Shown here one piece after another: positions 10,470-18,340 of a stretch of 64,000 bases of DNA. The translations under genes and the position numbers were made by a program. Each line of letters starts with the position of its first letter. The stretch's first letter is position 1. Under the pieces are notes generated by a model that did no database searches, was not told the DNA's origin, and saw nothing but the letters and a program-made list of their open reading frames with translations. This DNA is from Salinivibrio sharmensis (GTDB lineage: Bacteria > Pseudomonadota > Gammaproteobacteria > Enterobacterales > Vibrionaceae): the NCBI RefSeq assembly GCF_001995985.1, contig NZ_MUFC01000003.1:154978-218977 (forward strand), in the 5' to 3' direction.

Positions 10470-11779
10470 TATTCTGCCTCCAAGATCATTGCTGCGCCAA
10501 GGCCACCTGCTGCACAGGCTGTGTTCAATGCTAACCCGCCGCCACGACGTTTTAATTCACGTAAGGTTTGGGTGATCATCCGCGCGCCTGTCGCGGCAAA
10601 TGGATGGCCGTAGGCGATTGAGCCTCCTAACACGTTAAATTTATCCATATCGATGTCACCAATCGCACGGTCACGATTTAAATGCTCGCGGGCAAATGCG
10701 TCAGAGGCAAACATCTTGACATTAGACAAGGTCTGAGCGGCAAACGCCTCATGCATATCAATCAAAGTTAAATCCGCTAGAGAAATGCCCGCGCGATCAA
10801 GCGCAAGTGGCGTGGCGTAAGACGGCCCCATCAGCATGTCTTTTTCCACACCAATAGCGGAAAATGCATACGAGCGGATGTAACCCAATACCTCAAGACC
10901 CAGCGCTTTCGCACGACTTTCTGGCATCATCAAGACCGCGGCGGCGCCGTCAGTGAGGGGTGTGCTATTCGCCGCCGTCACCGAGCCATGCTTGCGGTCG
11001 AACGCAGGACGCAACTTAGCGTAATCTTCAAGCGTGGAGTCAGGACGCAAGTTGTTATCTTGTGCAATCCATGTTTTGTAAGGTTCGGGGTATGCGGTCA
11101 TCACTTCATCACTGAGCAAGCCTTCATCCCAAGCTTTGCTGGCGAGTTGATGCGAGCGAAGCGCGAGCGCATCTTGCTCTTCCCGTGGGATCTGATGCGA
11201 CTTTGCCATTTGCTCGGCGGTTTGCCCCATGCTCAGGCCTGTGGAATATTCAGCCACCGCAGGCGGAACCGGTGCCAGATCTTTGACCGACAGCTTACTG
11301 AGCAGCTTTAACCGCTTACTCATGGTTTTCGCTTTGCTCAAATCCAATAATGTCCGCGCCAGTTTTTTGCTAACGCCGATAGGCAGCACAGAGGATGAAT
11401 CCGCCCCACCAGCAATTCCCACCTGGATATTGCCTGCGACCATGCTCTCTGCCACATTCGCAACCGCTTGAAAACTGGTGGCACAGGCACGGGTGACACT
11501 GTAGGCATCGGTGTGAATATCCATGCCAGTGCCCAGCACGATTTCGCGAGCAATGTTTGGCGCTTCAGGCATTTGCACCACCTGACCAAACACCACTTGA
11601 TCAATGTCTTTCGGGGAAATACTGCTTCGGTTGAGCATCTCTTGTACCACCATCTTGCCGAGATCGACCGCTGGCACATCAGTATAAGCGGTCGATTGGC
11701 GGGCAAAGGGTGTACGTAGCCCAGACACAATAGCAATGCGATCACCATTGCTGGTTTTGAGGTGTTGCTGAGACGTCAT
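10469..11779 (-). CDS. fadI: 3-ketoacyl-CoA thiolase FadI
   Basis: A 436-residue thiolase that cleaves 3-ketoacyl-CoA to acetyl-CoA and a shortened acyl-CoA, acting with FadJ. The nucleophilic cysteine is in [13 protein letters not shown] near residue 100. The second active-site block is [11 protein letters not shown] and the C-terminal cysteine lies in [17 protein letters not shown] at 11782 is also in frame, but AAGGAG lies 5 nt before the ATG at 11779 and only 2 nt before the GTG, so I use the ATG. The E. coli enzyme is the same length. A FadR-like site lies about 25 bp upstream. Confidence 0.96.
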   Translation of the reverse strand: MTSQQHLKTSNGDRIAIVSGLRTPFARQSTAYTDVPAVDLGKMVVQEMLNRSSISPKDIDQVVFGQVVQMPEAPNIAREIVLGTGMDIHTDAYSVTRACATSFQAVANVAESMVAGNIQVGIAGGADSSSVLPIGVSKKLARTLLDLSKAKTMSKRLKLLSKLSVKDLAPVPPAVAEYSTGLSMGQTAEQMAKSHQIPREEQDALALRSHQLASKAWDEGLLSDEVMTAYPEPYKTWIAQDNNLRPDSTLEDYAKLRPAFDRKHGSVTAANSTPLTDGAAAVLMMPESRAKALGLEVLGYIRSYAFSAIGVEKDMLMGPSYATPLALDRAGISLADLTLIDMHEAFAAQTLSNVKMFASDAFAREHLNRDRAIGDIDMDKFNVLGGSIAYGHPFAATGARMITQTLRELKRRGGGLALNTACAAGGLGAAMILEAE

Positions 11780-11799
11780 CACTGCTCCTTAGGATGTTC

Positions 11800-11816
11800 T
11801 ACAGGTCTGACCACGA
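11800..11816. promoter_or_regulatory. FadR-like operator upstream of fadIJ
   Basis: The core AGGTCTGACCA at 11803-11813 matches 10 of 11 positions of the FadR palindrome core TGGTCNGACCA. It sits between the fadI start and a possible minus-strand -10 element (TACACT, 11817-11822), the position expected for repression by FadR. A second imperfect palindrome, GTAACCAAATTGTTAC, adjoins it at 11819-11834. FadR as the binding protein is inferred from the motif and the target gene. Confidence 0.65.
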
Positions 11817-11943
11817 GTGTAACCAAATTGTTACCAGCTTAAAACATCCGTTTTAATTGATTGGTAAGATTGCCAACAGGCGCACAGATCCGCTACCAGT
11901 GTCACCACAATGGTTCATGGTAAACAACCGGAGAAGCAAAAAG

Positions 11944-12060
11944 AAAAATAAAAAAAGGGGCCTTGCGCGAACGCAGGCCCCAAAAATATTGGAAAGCAAA
12001 ACGATAATCTGGGAAGTGTGCAGTGCTTTTCCCGCACCCAGATCCGAACAGAAAGTCATA
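11944..12060 (-). ncRNA. Candidate small RNA with intrinsic terminator
   Basis: Read on the minus strand, a GC-rich hairpin (11957-11981; outer arms GGGGCC/GGCCCC, inner arms GCG/CGC around a four-base loop) is followed by a U-rich tract (TTTTTTATTTTTCTT, 11942-11956). Just upstream is a second hairpin with 7-bp arms (12007-12013 with 12037-12043) enclosing a 4-bp GTGC/GCAC stem. No minus-strand protein gene lies upstream for this terminator to serve, because the next gene is on the plus strand. A separate RNA of roughly 100-130 nt is the simplest reading. The 5' end is a guess; I found no convincing -35/-10 pair. Confidence 0.45.
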
Positions 12061-12242
12061 TCATTCAAAAAGGAAACGCCGTTCACTCAACCTCACGAGT
12101 GTCGACACATGGCCGATAACGACAGGAGTCACTTTACCGACTTGCTGGGTTCTAATATTGAAACAGATCAAACTTGTACCGATTTTTCACCTAATATGAA
12201 ATAAAATGACAAATCACTCGGTCTTTATAGGCTGACTAATAC

Positions 12243-12782
12243 ATGGATAAAGGCTCATCCGGTATGACCCGACAAGCACGATACGAGGCATTGGTGCGCG
12301 CGTGGCACCGCGACCTCTACCGTTATGCCTATTGGCTAGCAAAAGATCCACATATCGCAGAGGATTTGGTTCAAGAAACCTGCTTACGCGCTTGGCGATC
12401 GCTAGACAGCCTGCAAGATGACAAGGCAGCCAAAGCCTGGCTAATTACCATCTTACGCCGAGAAAACGCCCGACGCTTCGAGCGCAAACAATTTGACCAC
12501 GTCGATATTGACGATGGCGAACTGGAAGATAAAACCCGTCCCAGCGAAGAAGCGTCTATGGAGCAGCGCTGGCTACACCGGCAGATTGCCGCTTTAGCAC
12601 CGGAATATCGAGAACCCTTGGTCTTACAGGTGATTGCCGGCTTTAGTGGCGACGAAATCGCGCAAATCTTGGACTTAAACAAAAACACGGTGATGACTCG
12701 CCTCTTTCGCGCTCGCGCTCAACTCAAAGAAGCGCTGGACACCACCGCTACCTCAGGAGGCCAACAGTATGGACGATCTTGA
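12243..12782 (+). CDS. ECF-type RNA polymerase sigma factor
   Basis: A 179-residue sigma-70 family factor of the extracytoplasmic-function class. The region 2 motif YRYAYWLAKDPHIAEDLVQETCLRAW and the region 4 helix-turn-helix LVLQVIAGFSGDEIAQILDLNKNTV are clear. The next gene overlaps it by 14 bp and encodes a membrane protein of a family paired with such sigma factors, so that protein is the likely anti-sigma factor. The pair lies directly upstream of fadL, as in Vibrio genomes. The signal and the regulon are not evident. An alternative start is the ATG at 12264, giving MTRQARYEALVRAW. Confidence 0.88.
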   Translation: MDKGSSGMTRQARYEALVRAWHRDLYRYAYWLAKDPHIAEDLVQETCLRAWRSLDSLQDDKAAKAWLITILRRENARRFERKQFDHVDIDDGELEDKTRPSEEASMEQRWLHRQIAALAPEYREPLVLQVIAGFSGDEIAQILDLNKNTVMTRLFRARAQLKEALDTTATSGGQQYGRS

Positions 12783-13473
12783 ATTTCGCCGCCGCCTACT
12801 TGCAGACCCTTATGATACTGATCCTGAGTTGCAAGCCGCCAAGGCCGAGTCTGAACGTCACCAAAACTATGCGGACGATATCGCCGAGTTGGACAGTAAA
12901 ATCGACCAAGCGCTTCGCGTGGATGTGCCGGAAGACTTAGCCGATAAAATTTTGTTTTCGCAAACCACCGACGTTGAGCAACGAGCCAAACGTCCGCGCT
13001 GGCATCTCGCTATTGCCGCCTCTATTGCCTTTGTGTTTGGTATTGCACTTGGTCAGTTTAATTGGGGGCACGCGACGCTCGACCTTAATCAAACGGCATT
13101 GGCGCACTATTATCACGAACATGCCTTTATAGAAGGTATTAACGAGGGGGCGACCATTGAGCAAGTCAACGCGAAGTTACAACCCTTTGGCAAAGCGTTT
13201 AATGCGCTCCCCGGCGAAGTGACTTACATCAACCATTGTAGTTTTGGTGAGCAACATGCCCTACACATGGTGATGGAGAGTGATGGACAAGCCTATACAG
13301 TGTTTGTGGTCCCGTCTGCCAGTCAGGCGCCCGCACAAAAAAGTGACGGAAAAATGCAAGCCGTCAGCCGCCCCGTGCATTCAGCGAGCGTGATTGTGGT
13401 CGGCGAGGCGAAAAGCGCCGCCGCCCCCATTGCCGAGCAACTGCAACAGCAACTCACCCCCAGAGCGATCTAA
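12769..13473 (+). CDS. DUF3379 family membrane protein, putative anti-sigma factor
   Basis: A 234-residue protein with an N-terminal cytoplasmic region of about 80 residues (MDDLEFRRRLLADPYD...), one membrane helix (HLAIAASIAFVFGIALG, about residues 82-98) and a C-terminal extracytoplasmic domain. This layout is that of an anti-sigma factor, and the gene overlaps the ECF sigma gene. It matches the uncharacterised DUF3379 family. The C-terminal domain contains INHCSFGEQHALHMVME, with a single cysteine. No biochemical activity is known; the anti-sigma role is inferred from topology and coupling. Confidence 0.8.
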   Translation: MDDLEFRRRLLADPYDTDPELQAAKAESERHQNYADDIAELDSKIDQALRVDVPEDLADKILFSQTTDVEQRAKRPRWHLAIAASIAFVFGIALGQFNWGHATLDLNQTALAHYYHEHAFIEGINEGATIEQVNAKLQPFGKAFNALPGEVTYINHCSFGEQHALHMVMESDGQAYTVFVVPSASQAPAQKSDGKMQAVSRPVHSASVIVVGEAKSAAAPIAEQLQQQLTPRAI

Positions 13474-13483
13474 CCGCGTATTG

Positions 13484-13526
13484 TGCGCCCTCTTGACTGG
13501 CAGAGAGGGCGCATGCTGTGATTTTT
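13484..13526 (+). terminator. Probable terminator after the sigma/DUF3379 genes
   Basis: A 10-bp perfect stem (TGCGCCCTCT, 13484-13493, with AGAGGGCGCA, 13504-13513) and a 10-nt loop are followed eight bases later by ATTTTT. The distance between stem and T-run weakens the call. Confidence 0.5.
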
Positions 13527-13669
13527 CCTTCCGTGCCAACAACTTTTCGCCTAGTAATGTGTAACAGCTGTTCGCTGAGTTCATCCTTCATAGCTTAAAT
13601 CTCCGCCAAGACAGTAGATAAAAACACTAAAAATCCTTATTTTTTAGTTTTATTATTTCGTTTTTACCC

Positions 13670-13686
13670 TTTATCGTAGCGATAAA
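13670..13686. promoter_or_regulatory. Palindrome upstream of fadL
   Basis: A perfect inverted repeat, TTTATCG-TAG-CGATAAA, ends about 60 bp before the fadL start. It sits in an AT-rich region where a promoter is expected. I do not recognise the binding protein; it does not match the FadR motif. Confidence 0.4.
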
Positions 13687-13747
13687 TTGATTTACGCCCG
13701 CGAGCTTTTACTCTAGGCCTCCCTTTATACAGCGAACAAGTAAGCAG

Positions 13748-15100
13748 ATGAAAAATAATAAGATCGTTTATCTTGCCGTCGCCACCGCGCTCGGCTCTCT
13801 TTCCACCACCGCACACAGTGCCGGTTTTCAGCTCGCAGAAACCTCAGCAACCGGACTGGGCCGTGCTTTCGCAGGGGAAGCGGCAATGGCGGATAACGCC
13901 AGTGCGCAATTTCGTAACCCTGCGCTACTAAGCTACATTGCCGATACACAAGTATCAGTCGGTGGTATCTACGTGAACCCTAACGTTGATATTGATGGCG
14001 AAAACTCTTCAACTGGGCGCACATCAACCGATGATGTTGCCCATGATGCCGTGATCCCTAACTTTTATTTTGCCCATCAAATCGACGACCGCTTTACCGC
14101 CGGCCTCGCTCTCGCGACCAACTTTGGCATGGAAACCGATTTAGGCGACGATTTTACCGGTACCCAGTTTGGTAACGAAGCGGCGGTCACCACCTTTGAA
14201 ATCAACCCTAATATCGCTTGGAAAGCCACCGAGCAAATGCGCTTCGGCGTTGGTATCCGCTATGTGTTGGGGGAAGGCAGTATTGGCGCGACAAGTAGTA
14301 AGGGCTCTCAGCTACCTACTAGCGCAGGTGCACTTGCCGGCAGCCCTGTTCCTGCCCACAGCACTCTAAAATACATGGAAGGCGATGATCGTGCCTGGGG
14401 ATGGCAATTAGGCGCCGTGTACGATCTCAATGACAAGCACCGAGTTGGCGTAAACTATCGCTCAGAAGTAAACCTGACATTAGATGGACATGCAGAAGGA
14501 CTGACTTACAACCTAGTAGCCATTCAAAAAGGTCAACTTACTGGAAGTGATTATCTGAGTGGCAACCACTATTCAGGGAGTATGGATCTCACCTTACCGG
14601 CCACCGCCGAGCTCTCTTCGCTGCATCAATTGACTGAACAGTGGGCGGTACATACCAGCATTAACTGGACCGATTGGAGCAGCTTTGACAAACTTGAGGC
14701 GAACATCCCTTCCCTTTCTAGCGATCCAAAGATGGTGAAAGTGGAAAACTGGGAGGATAACTATCGCTTTGCCATTGGCACCACTTATCAGTGGGATCAA
14801 AAACTGACGTTGCGCTCAGGCGTTGCCTACGATACCTCGGCAGTGAGCGATAAAAACCGTACCCTGACCATCCCAGAAACTGACCGTACCTGGTTAAGCG
14901 TGGGTGCCGGCTATGACGTGACACCTAAACTCACCCTGGATGCTGCCTTTACCTATGTCTTTGCCAAAGACGCCCCGGTAAAAGAGCCACGTGATGGCAT
15001 TGAATCCGACAAATCAGGCTCTGCGTTTGGCGGTAATTTTGAAGGCGAGACCACCGGTAATGTGTGGTTAGTCGGCGTGCAAGCCAGCTATCGTTTCTGA
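13748..15100 (+). CDS. fadL: Outer-membrane long-chain fatty acid transporter FadL
   Basis: A 450-residue outer-membrane beta-barrel that takes up long-chain fatty acids and other hydrophobic compounds. A signal peptide is visible (MKNNKIVYLAVATALGSLS, cleavage near residue 24), followed by the FadL N-terminal hatch signature GFQLAETSATGLGRAFAGEAAMADNASAQ and FRNPALL. The protein ends in the aromatic barrel signature (ASYRF). Together with FadIJ it completes an uptake-and-degradation set. A strong terminator follows. Confidence 0.95.
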   Translation: MKNNKIVYLAVATALGSLSTTAHSAGFQLAETSATGLGRAFAGEAAMADNASAQFRNPALLSYIADTQVSVGGIYVNPNVDIDGENSSTGRTSTDDVAHDAVIPNFYFAHQIDDRFTAGLALATNFGMETDLGDDFTGTQFGNEAAVTTFEINPNIAWKATEQMRFGVGIRYVLGEGSIGATSSKGSQLPTSAGALAGSPVPAHSTLKYMEGDDRAWGWQLGAVYDLNDKHRVGVNYRSEVNLTLDGHAEGLTYNLVAIQKGQLTGSDYLSGNHYSGSMDLTLPATAELSSLHQLTEQWAVHTSINWTDWSSFDKLEANIPSLSSDPKMVKVENWEDNYRFAIGTTYQWDQKLTLRSGVAYDTSAVSDKNRTLTIPETDRTWLSVGAGYDVTPKLTLDAAFTYVFAKDAPVKEPRDGIESDKSGSAFGGNFEGETTGNVWLVGVQASYRF

Positions 15101-15120
15101 ACATCATGCCCTATCCAACA

Positions 15121-15152
15121 AAAACACCACGGCTTTGGCCGTGGTGTTTTTT
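15121..15152. terminator. Bidirectional terminator between fadL and mlaA
   Basis: A 13-bp stem (AAAACACCACGGC, 15121-15133, with GCCGTGGTGTTTT, 15138-15150) has a 4-nt loop and T-runs on either strand. It serves both convergent genes. Confidence 0.9.
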
Positions 15153-15183
15153 ATCGCGTTTTACCTAACTCGCTTACGCTGAT

Positions 15184-15945
15184 TTACGGTGCAGCATCGA
15201 TATCATCGATAAAATCATCGAGAAACTCATCATCCAAAGCAGGTTGTTGCTCAAGCGCTTCATCCCCTTTGGCGCGATAGCGACGGTTTTGCAGGTAAGC
15301 CTCACGGGCAAACGCATAAGGGTCCGGCGAGTTATCCAATTGCGACTCCTGAGACACTAACGCGGCGCGCGACTCCATCCCATCAAACATCCATTTTAAA
15401 ACCGACTGCGGCAGGGTAAGTAACGCGAGCGGCGGGTACAAACCATCGACCACCTCCCCAGCCCCTTCACGCACAGAGGTAGGCCCATAGCCAGGCAGCA
15501 TAATATACGCACCGGTCCCCACATCATAATGCCCCATCGCGTCACCAAATTCGCGCTGGTCATATTTTTGAATATCAGCCGCGGACGCAATATCAATCAA
15601 GCCACCCAAACCAAAAAAAGTGTTTATCCAAAAACGGTTAAAATGGGTCGCGGCTTTCTCGCCCTCTAACATGATGAGGCTATTCAAAAAGCTCGCCGGT
15701 TCTTCAAGGTTACCGAGAAAGTTAGAGATCCCAGTACGGACAGGGCTTGGCACGTAATCAACATAAGCGATTGAAACGGGGCGTGCGACATAGGGATCTA
15801 AATAATCGTAGTTAACCGTCCACATTGCACGGTTGAACCCCTCTAACGGGTCCTCGGGGTGCGGTTCGACACCTGGTGGGCGCGATACACAGCCAGATAA
15901 CAGGCTAAGTGCCACCACCACCAAACAAAGACGTTTCCACATCAA
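15184..15945 (-). CDS. mlaA: MlaA (VacJ) outer-membrane lipoprotein
   Basis: A 253-residue lipoprotein that removes misplaced phospholipids from the outer leaflet of the outer membrane and passes them to the MlaBCDEF pathway. The signal peptide ends in a lipobox with Cys19 (LSLLSGC). The family signatures DPLEGFNRAMWTVNYDYLDPYVARPV, the INTFFGLGGLIDIASA segment and YIMLPGYGPTSVREG are present. The C-terminus is rich in Asp and Glu. Its neighbourhood with fadL is conserved in enterobacteria. Confidence 0.95.
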   Translation of the reverse strand: MMWKRLCLVVVALSLLSGCVSRPPGVEPHPEDPLEGFNRAMWTVNYDYLDPYVARPVSIAYVDYVPSPVRTGISNFLGNLEEPASFLNSLIMLEGEKAATHFNRFWINTFFGLGGLIDIASAADIQKYDQREFGDAMGHYDVGTGAYIMLPGYGPTSVREGAGEVVDGLYPPLALLTLPQSVLKWMFDGMESRAALVSQESQLDNSPDPYAFAREAYLQNRRYRAKGDEALEQQPALDDEFLDDFIDDIDAAP

Positions 15946-15965
15946 ATGGGATTCCTCTATACAGT

Positions 15966-15991
15966 GAAAGGCCGGGTATGCCCAGCCTTGT
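15966..15991 (-). terminator. Weak terminator after ccmI
   Basis: A hairpin (15968-15976 with 15981-15989), nine pairs including one wobble on the minus strand, lies in the ccmI-mlaA gap. It is followed only by TTTC, so it may be weak or may protect the mRNA 3' end. Confidence 0.4.
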
Positions 15992-16017
15992 TAACAATAT
16001 TGGCTATTCTGTCTCGG

Positions 16018-17229
16018 TTACTGCTGTTTGTCGATAACCAGTTCTGTGTGGTTACCTAGACTCACGGTACCGCTTTGTCCAACCCAGTCACCTTGTTTGG
16101 TGGCGACGTTACCATCTCGGTCAACCCGCGCCTTAATCACCACCGTCTCTTGCGAGGATAACGCTTGATTGGGGTTCAGGCTGTCAGTGTCCGCCAACGT
16201 CACCGAGAGTGGAAACTTTGACAAAGGCAGGCGTTTGGCTGCAATGGGCATCGGTGAATCGGTCGACGCGTGCGCGGAAATGATCACCACCCCCTCTTTC
16301 GGTACCTGCACTTGGCTGCCGAGCGCCACCGTGATGTCTACTTTGGCCCCATCCGCACTATTAAGGGCCAACTTTGCACGTGCAATCGACTGATCTAACG
16401 TCTGGTTACGCGGATCGTCACTGCCTATCAAGGTTTTCATCGCCTTCCATGTCGCGATCGCATCTTGATAGCGTTCTTGCTCAAACGCTTGGTAGGCGAG
16501 CAATGACATCGCCTGCAAATTGAACGGGTTGTCCTTCACCACAGATTTCAACAAGTTCTGCGCCCGCGTACTGTCTGCCTCATCGCCCGCAAACAACAAG
16601 GCTTGCGCCAACCCGACTTGAACTTCAGGTTGCGAAGGTGCCAATGCATAGGCTTTTTCCATTGCTCCCTTAGCCGTCTCACCGTCTCGATTAGCAAGGC
16701 CAATACGACCCAGCAACAGCCACCCAGTGCTATCGCTTGGTTCGTGTTGCAAGCGCGTGCGCAGCGCCAAGGTTAAGTCTTGCATCTCTTGTTGCGTCAG
16801 CGGCTGTTCATTGTTAAGCAGGCGCTTAGATAACGACGGCAACTGCTGGGCGGTTTGTTGCCACTGCGCCACTTGATTGGCACTGCCCTCAATACCATAC
16901 AAGCCGAAACTGACCACCGCTAGCACGATTAAACCTGGCACCCACTGCATCGGCGTCAGTCGCAAATGGCGGGCTTGTTTGGCTTTCTCTTTTTCTGGGA
17001 TGTCGTCTAACAAGGACTGTTGAAGGTCGCGCGTCAGATCCTTTTCATTATCGATTAACCCTTCAGCGCTTTCTGCTTGAATTTCTTCAACACGGTCATA
17101 GTAAAACGCTTTGTTCAGTGCATCACGGCTTCCCTGATGATCGTGCTCACTTTTTTGCCAAAGGGGCCACAAAAACATCACCACGCCAAGGACAAAAAAC
17201 ACCAAGGTCGCGCCCCAAAATTCAATCAT
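16018..17229 (-). CDS. ccmI: Cytochrome c maturation protein CcmI
   Basis: A 403-residue inner-membrane protein with two N-terminal membrane helices (FWGATLVFFVLGVVMFLWPL and WVPGLIVLAVVSFGLYGI), a coiled segment between them and a periplasmic TPR domain (for example LLGRIGLANRDGETAKGAMEKAYALAPSQPE). In System I it chaperones apocytochrome c to the CcmFH ligation complex. It is the last gene of the ccm operon and its start overlaps the ccmH stop by 4 bp. Confidence 0.93.
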   Translation of the reverse strand: MIEFWGATLVFFVLGVVMFLWPLWQKSEHDHQGSRDALNKAFYYDRVEEIQAESAEGLIDNEKDLTRDLQQSLLDDIPEKEKAKQARHLRLTPMQWVPGLIVLAVVSFGLYGIEGSANQVAQWQQTAQQLPSLSKRLLNNEQPLTQQEMQDLTLALRTRLQHEPSDSTGWLLLGRIGLANRDGETAKGAMEKAYALAPSQPEVQVGLAQALLFAGDEADSTRAQNLLKSVVKDNPFNLQAMSLLAYQAFEQERYQDAIATWKAMKTLIGSDDPRNQTLDQSIARAKLALNSADGAKVDITVALGSQVQVPKEGVVIISAHASTDSPMPIAAKRLPLSKFPLSVTLADTDSLNPNQALSSQETVVIKARVDRDGNVATKQGDWVGQSGTVSLGNHTELVIDKQQ

Positions 17230-17792
17230 TTTGGCTCCTTATTTTGCTGGGTTGACGCATGCTCAGATGACATCGGTTGTTCCGCTTGTTCATCGACGCT
17301 CGTCGCTGACGAGCCGTTTGACGACACATCGGTTTGTTCTGGCGATGACAACAGTGCATTGAGTCGTTGCTCCTCCTCATCGCTCAACGCGTGATTGACA
17401 GTCTGCTTGGCACGTCGGCTGCGCACTATCATCACAACCATACCGGACACCAATACCAGCGCCGGCGCAAGCCACAAAATCAGGGTTGATGCGGTGACGG
17501 GCGGATTGTACGTCACAAAGTTGCCGTAACGCGCAATCATAAAGCTGCGAATTTCTTCATCCGTGCGCCCTTGCTGCAGCATTTGGTGCACTTTTTGACG
17601 CAAGTCTTGCGCTAATTCGGCGTTAGAGTCCGCGATGCTGTTATTTTGACACTTGGGGCAACGCAGCTCACTGGTCAGGGCACGAAATCGAGCTTCTTGC
17701 TCCGCCGAGTCGAACGTATACACGTCAATCGCGTTGGCAAATGCCAAGCTTACACTCAGCCACAACGCGCCAAGCAGGATCAATCGCTTCAT
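17226..17792 (-). CDS. ccmH: Cytochrome c maturation protein CcmH
   Basis: A periplasmic membrane-anchored thiol oxidoreductase that reduces the heme-binding cysteines of apocytochrome c. It has a signal peptide, then the LRCPKCQ motif with Cys45 and Cys48, then NNSIADSNAELAQDLRQKV, and one membrane helix (STLILWLAPALVLVSGMVVMIV). The cytoplasmic tail of about 65 residues is Ser/Glu rich. At 188 residues it is a CcmH without a fused CcmI domain, consistent with the separate ccmI. It overlaps ccmI and ccmG by 4 bp each. Confidence 0.95.
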   Translation of the reverse strand: MKRLILLGALWLSVSLAFANAIDVYTFDSAEQEARFRALTSELRCPKCQNNSIADSNAELAQDLRQKVHQMLQQGRTDEEIRSFMIARYGNFVTYNPPVTASTLILWLAPALVLVSGMVVMIVRSRRAKQTVNHALSDEEEQRLNALLSSPEQTDVSSNGSSATSVDEQAEQPMSSEHASTQQNKEPK

Positions 17793-18340
17793 TTGTCAGC
17801 CCCCTTCAATGCATCAAATTTTGGCTTGAGGGTCTCCTCCCAATTACGTGCATTCACATCACCCACGTGTCGGTACTGAATCACGCCGTTGGCATCAATC
17901 AAAAAGGTTTCCGGCGCACCATAGACGCCAAGATCCAGCCCTAGCATCCCATCACCATCATATAAACTGATCTGATAGGGATTACCCAGGTTGTTCAACC
18001 ATTTGACCGCTTTTTGCCGATCATCTTTGTAATTAAGCCCAATGATTTTTACCCCTTGCGCCGCCAATTTATTCAAAAACTGGTGTTCGGCATAACAGGT
18101 CGGGCACCAGGTGGCCCAGACATTAAGCAGCAAGGGCTCGCCCGTGAAAATGGCTTGATCGTATTCCTTGCTCGGAGTTTGTAGGTCCTCAAGGTGAAAA
18201 GCGGGCACGGGCTTACCCACTAACACTGACTCTAGCTTGGTAGGATCGTCGCCTTTAGCATTCTTATCGAGCTGGGCAACAAAAAAACCTGCCAACGCGA
18301 CAAATGCCAACAACGGCAGAAACCAGAAGAGCTTCTTCAT
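17789..18340 (-). CDS. ccmG: Thiol:disulfide interchange protein CcmG (DsbE)
   Basis: A 183-residue membrane-anchored periplasmic thioredoxin-fold protein that supplies reductant to CcmH and apocytochrome c. An N-terminal anchor (FWFLPLLAFVALAGFFVA) is followed by the active site WATWCPTC (Cys79, Cys82) and the GVYGAPETFLID segment with the cis-proline loop. It lies between ccmF and ccmH with 4-bp overlaps on both sides. Confidence 0.96.
   Translation of the reverse strand: MKKLFWFLPLLAFVALAGFFVAQLDKNAKGDDPTKLESVLVGKPVPAFHLEDLQTPSKEYDQAIFTGEPLLLNVWATWCPTCYAEHQFLNKLAAQGVKIIGLNYKDDRQKAVKWLNNLGNPYQISLYDGDGMLGLDLGVYGAPETFLIDANGVIQYRHVGDVNARNWEETLKPKFDALKGADK

Larger units (their letters stand above)
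11780..12242. other. Intergenic region fadI / ECF sigma gene (about 460 bp)
   Basis: No convincing protein gene lies here: the short frames on both strands have no ribosome-binding site or recognisable protein. What can be seen is the FadR-like site (11803-11813), an adjoining palindrome (11819-11834), a strong minus-strand terminator (11944-11981) and a second structured element (12007-12043). The right end, about 12090-12242, is presumably the promoter region of the sigma-factor gene, but I could not identify its promoter motif. Confidence 0.7.

Noticed and set aside
11853..12204. Two opposed open frames (77 and 115 codons) in the fadI-sigma gap
   Set aside because: They run through hairpins and low-complexity A-rich sequence, look unlike proteins and lack ribosome-binding sites.
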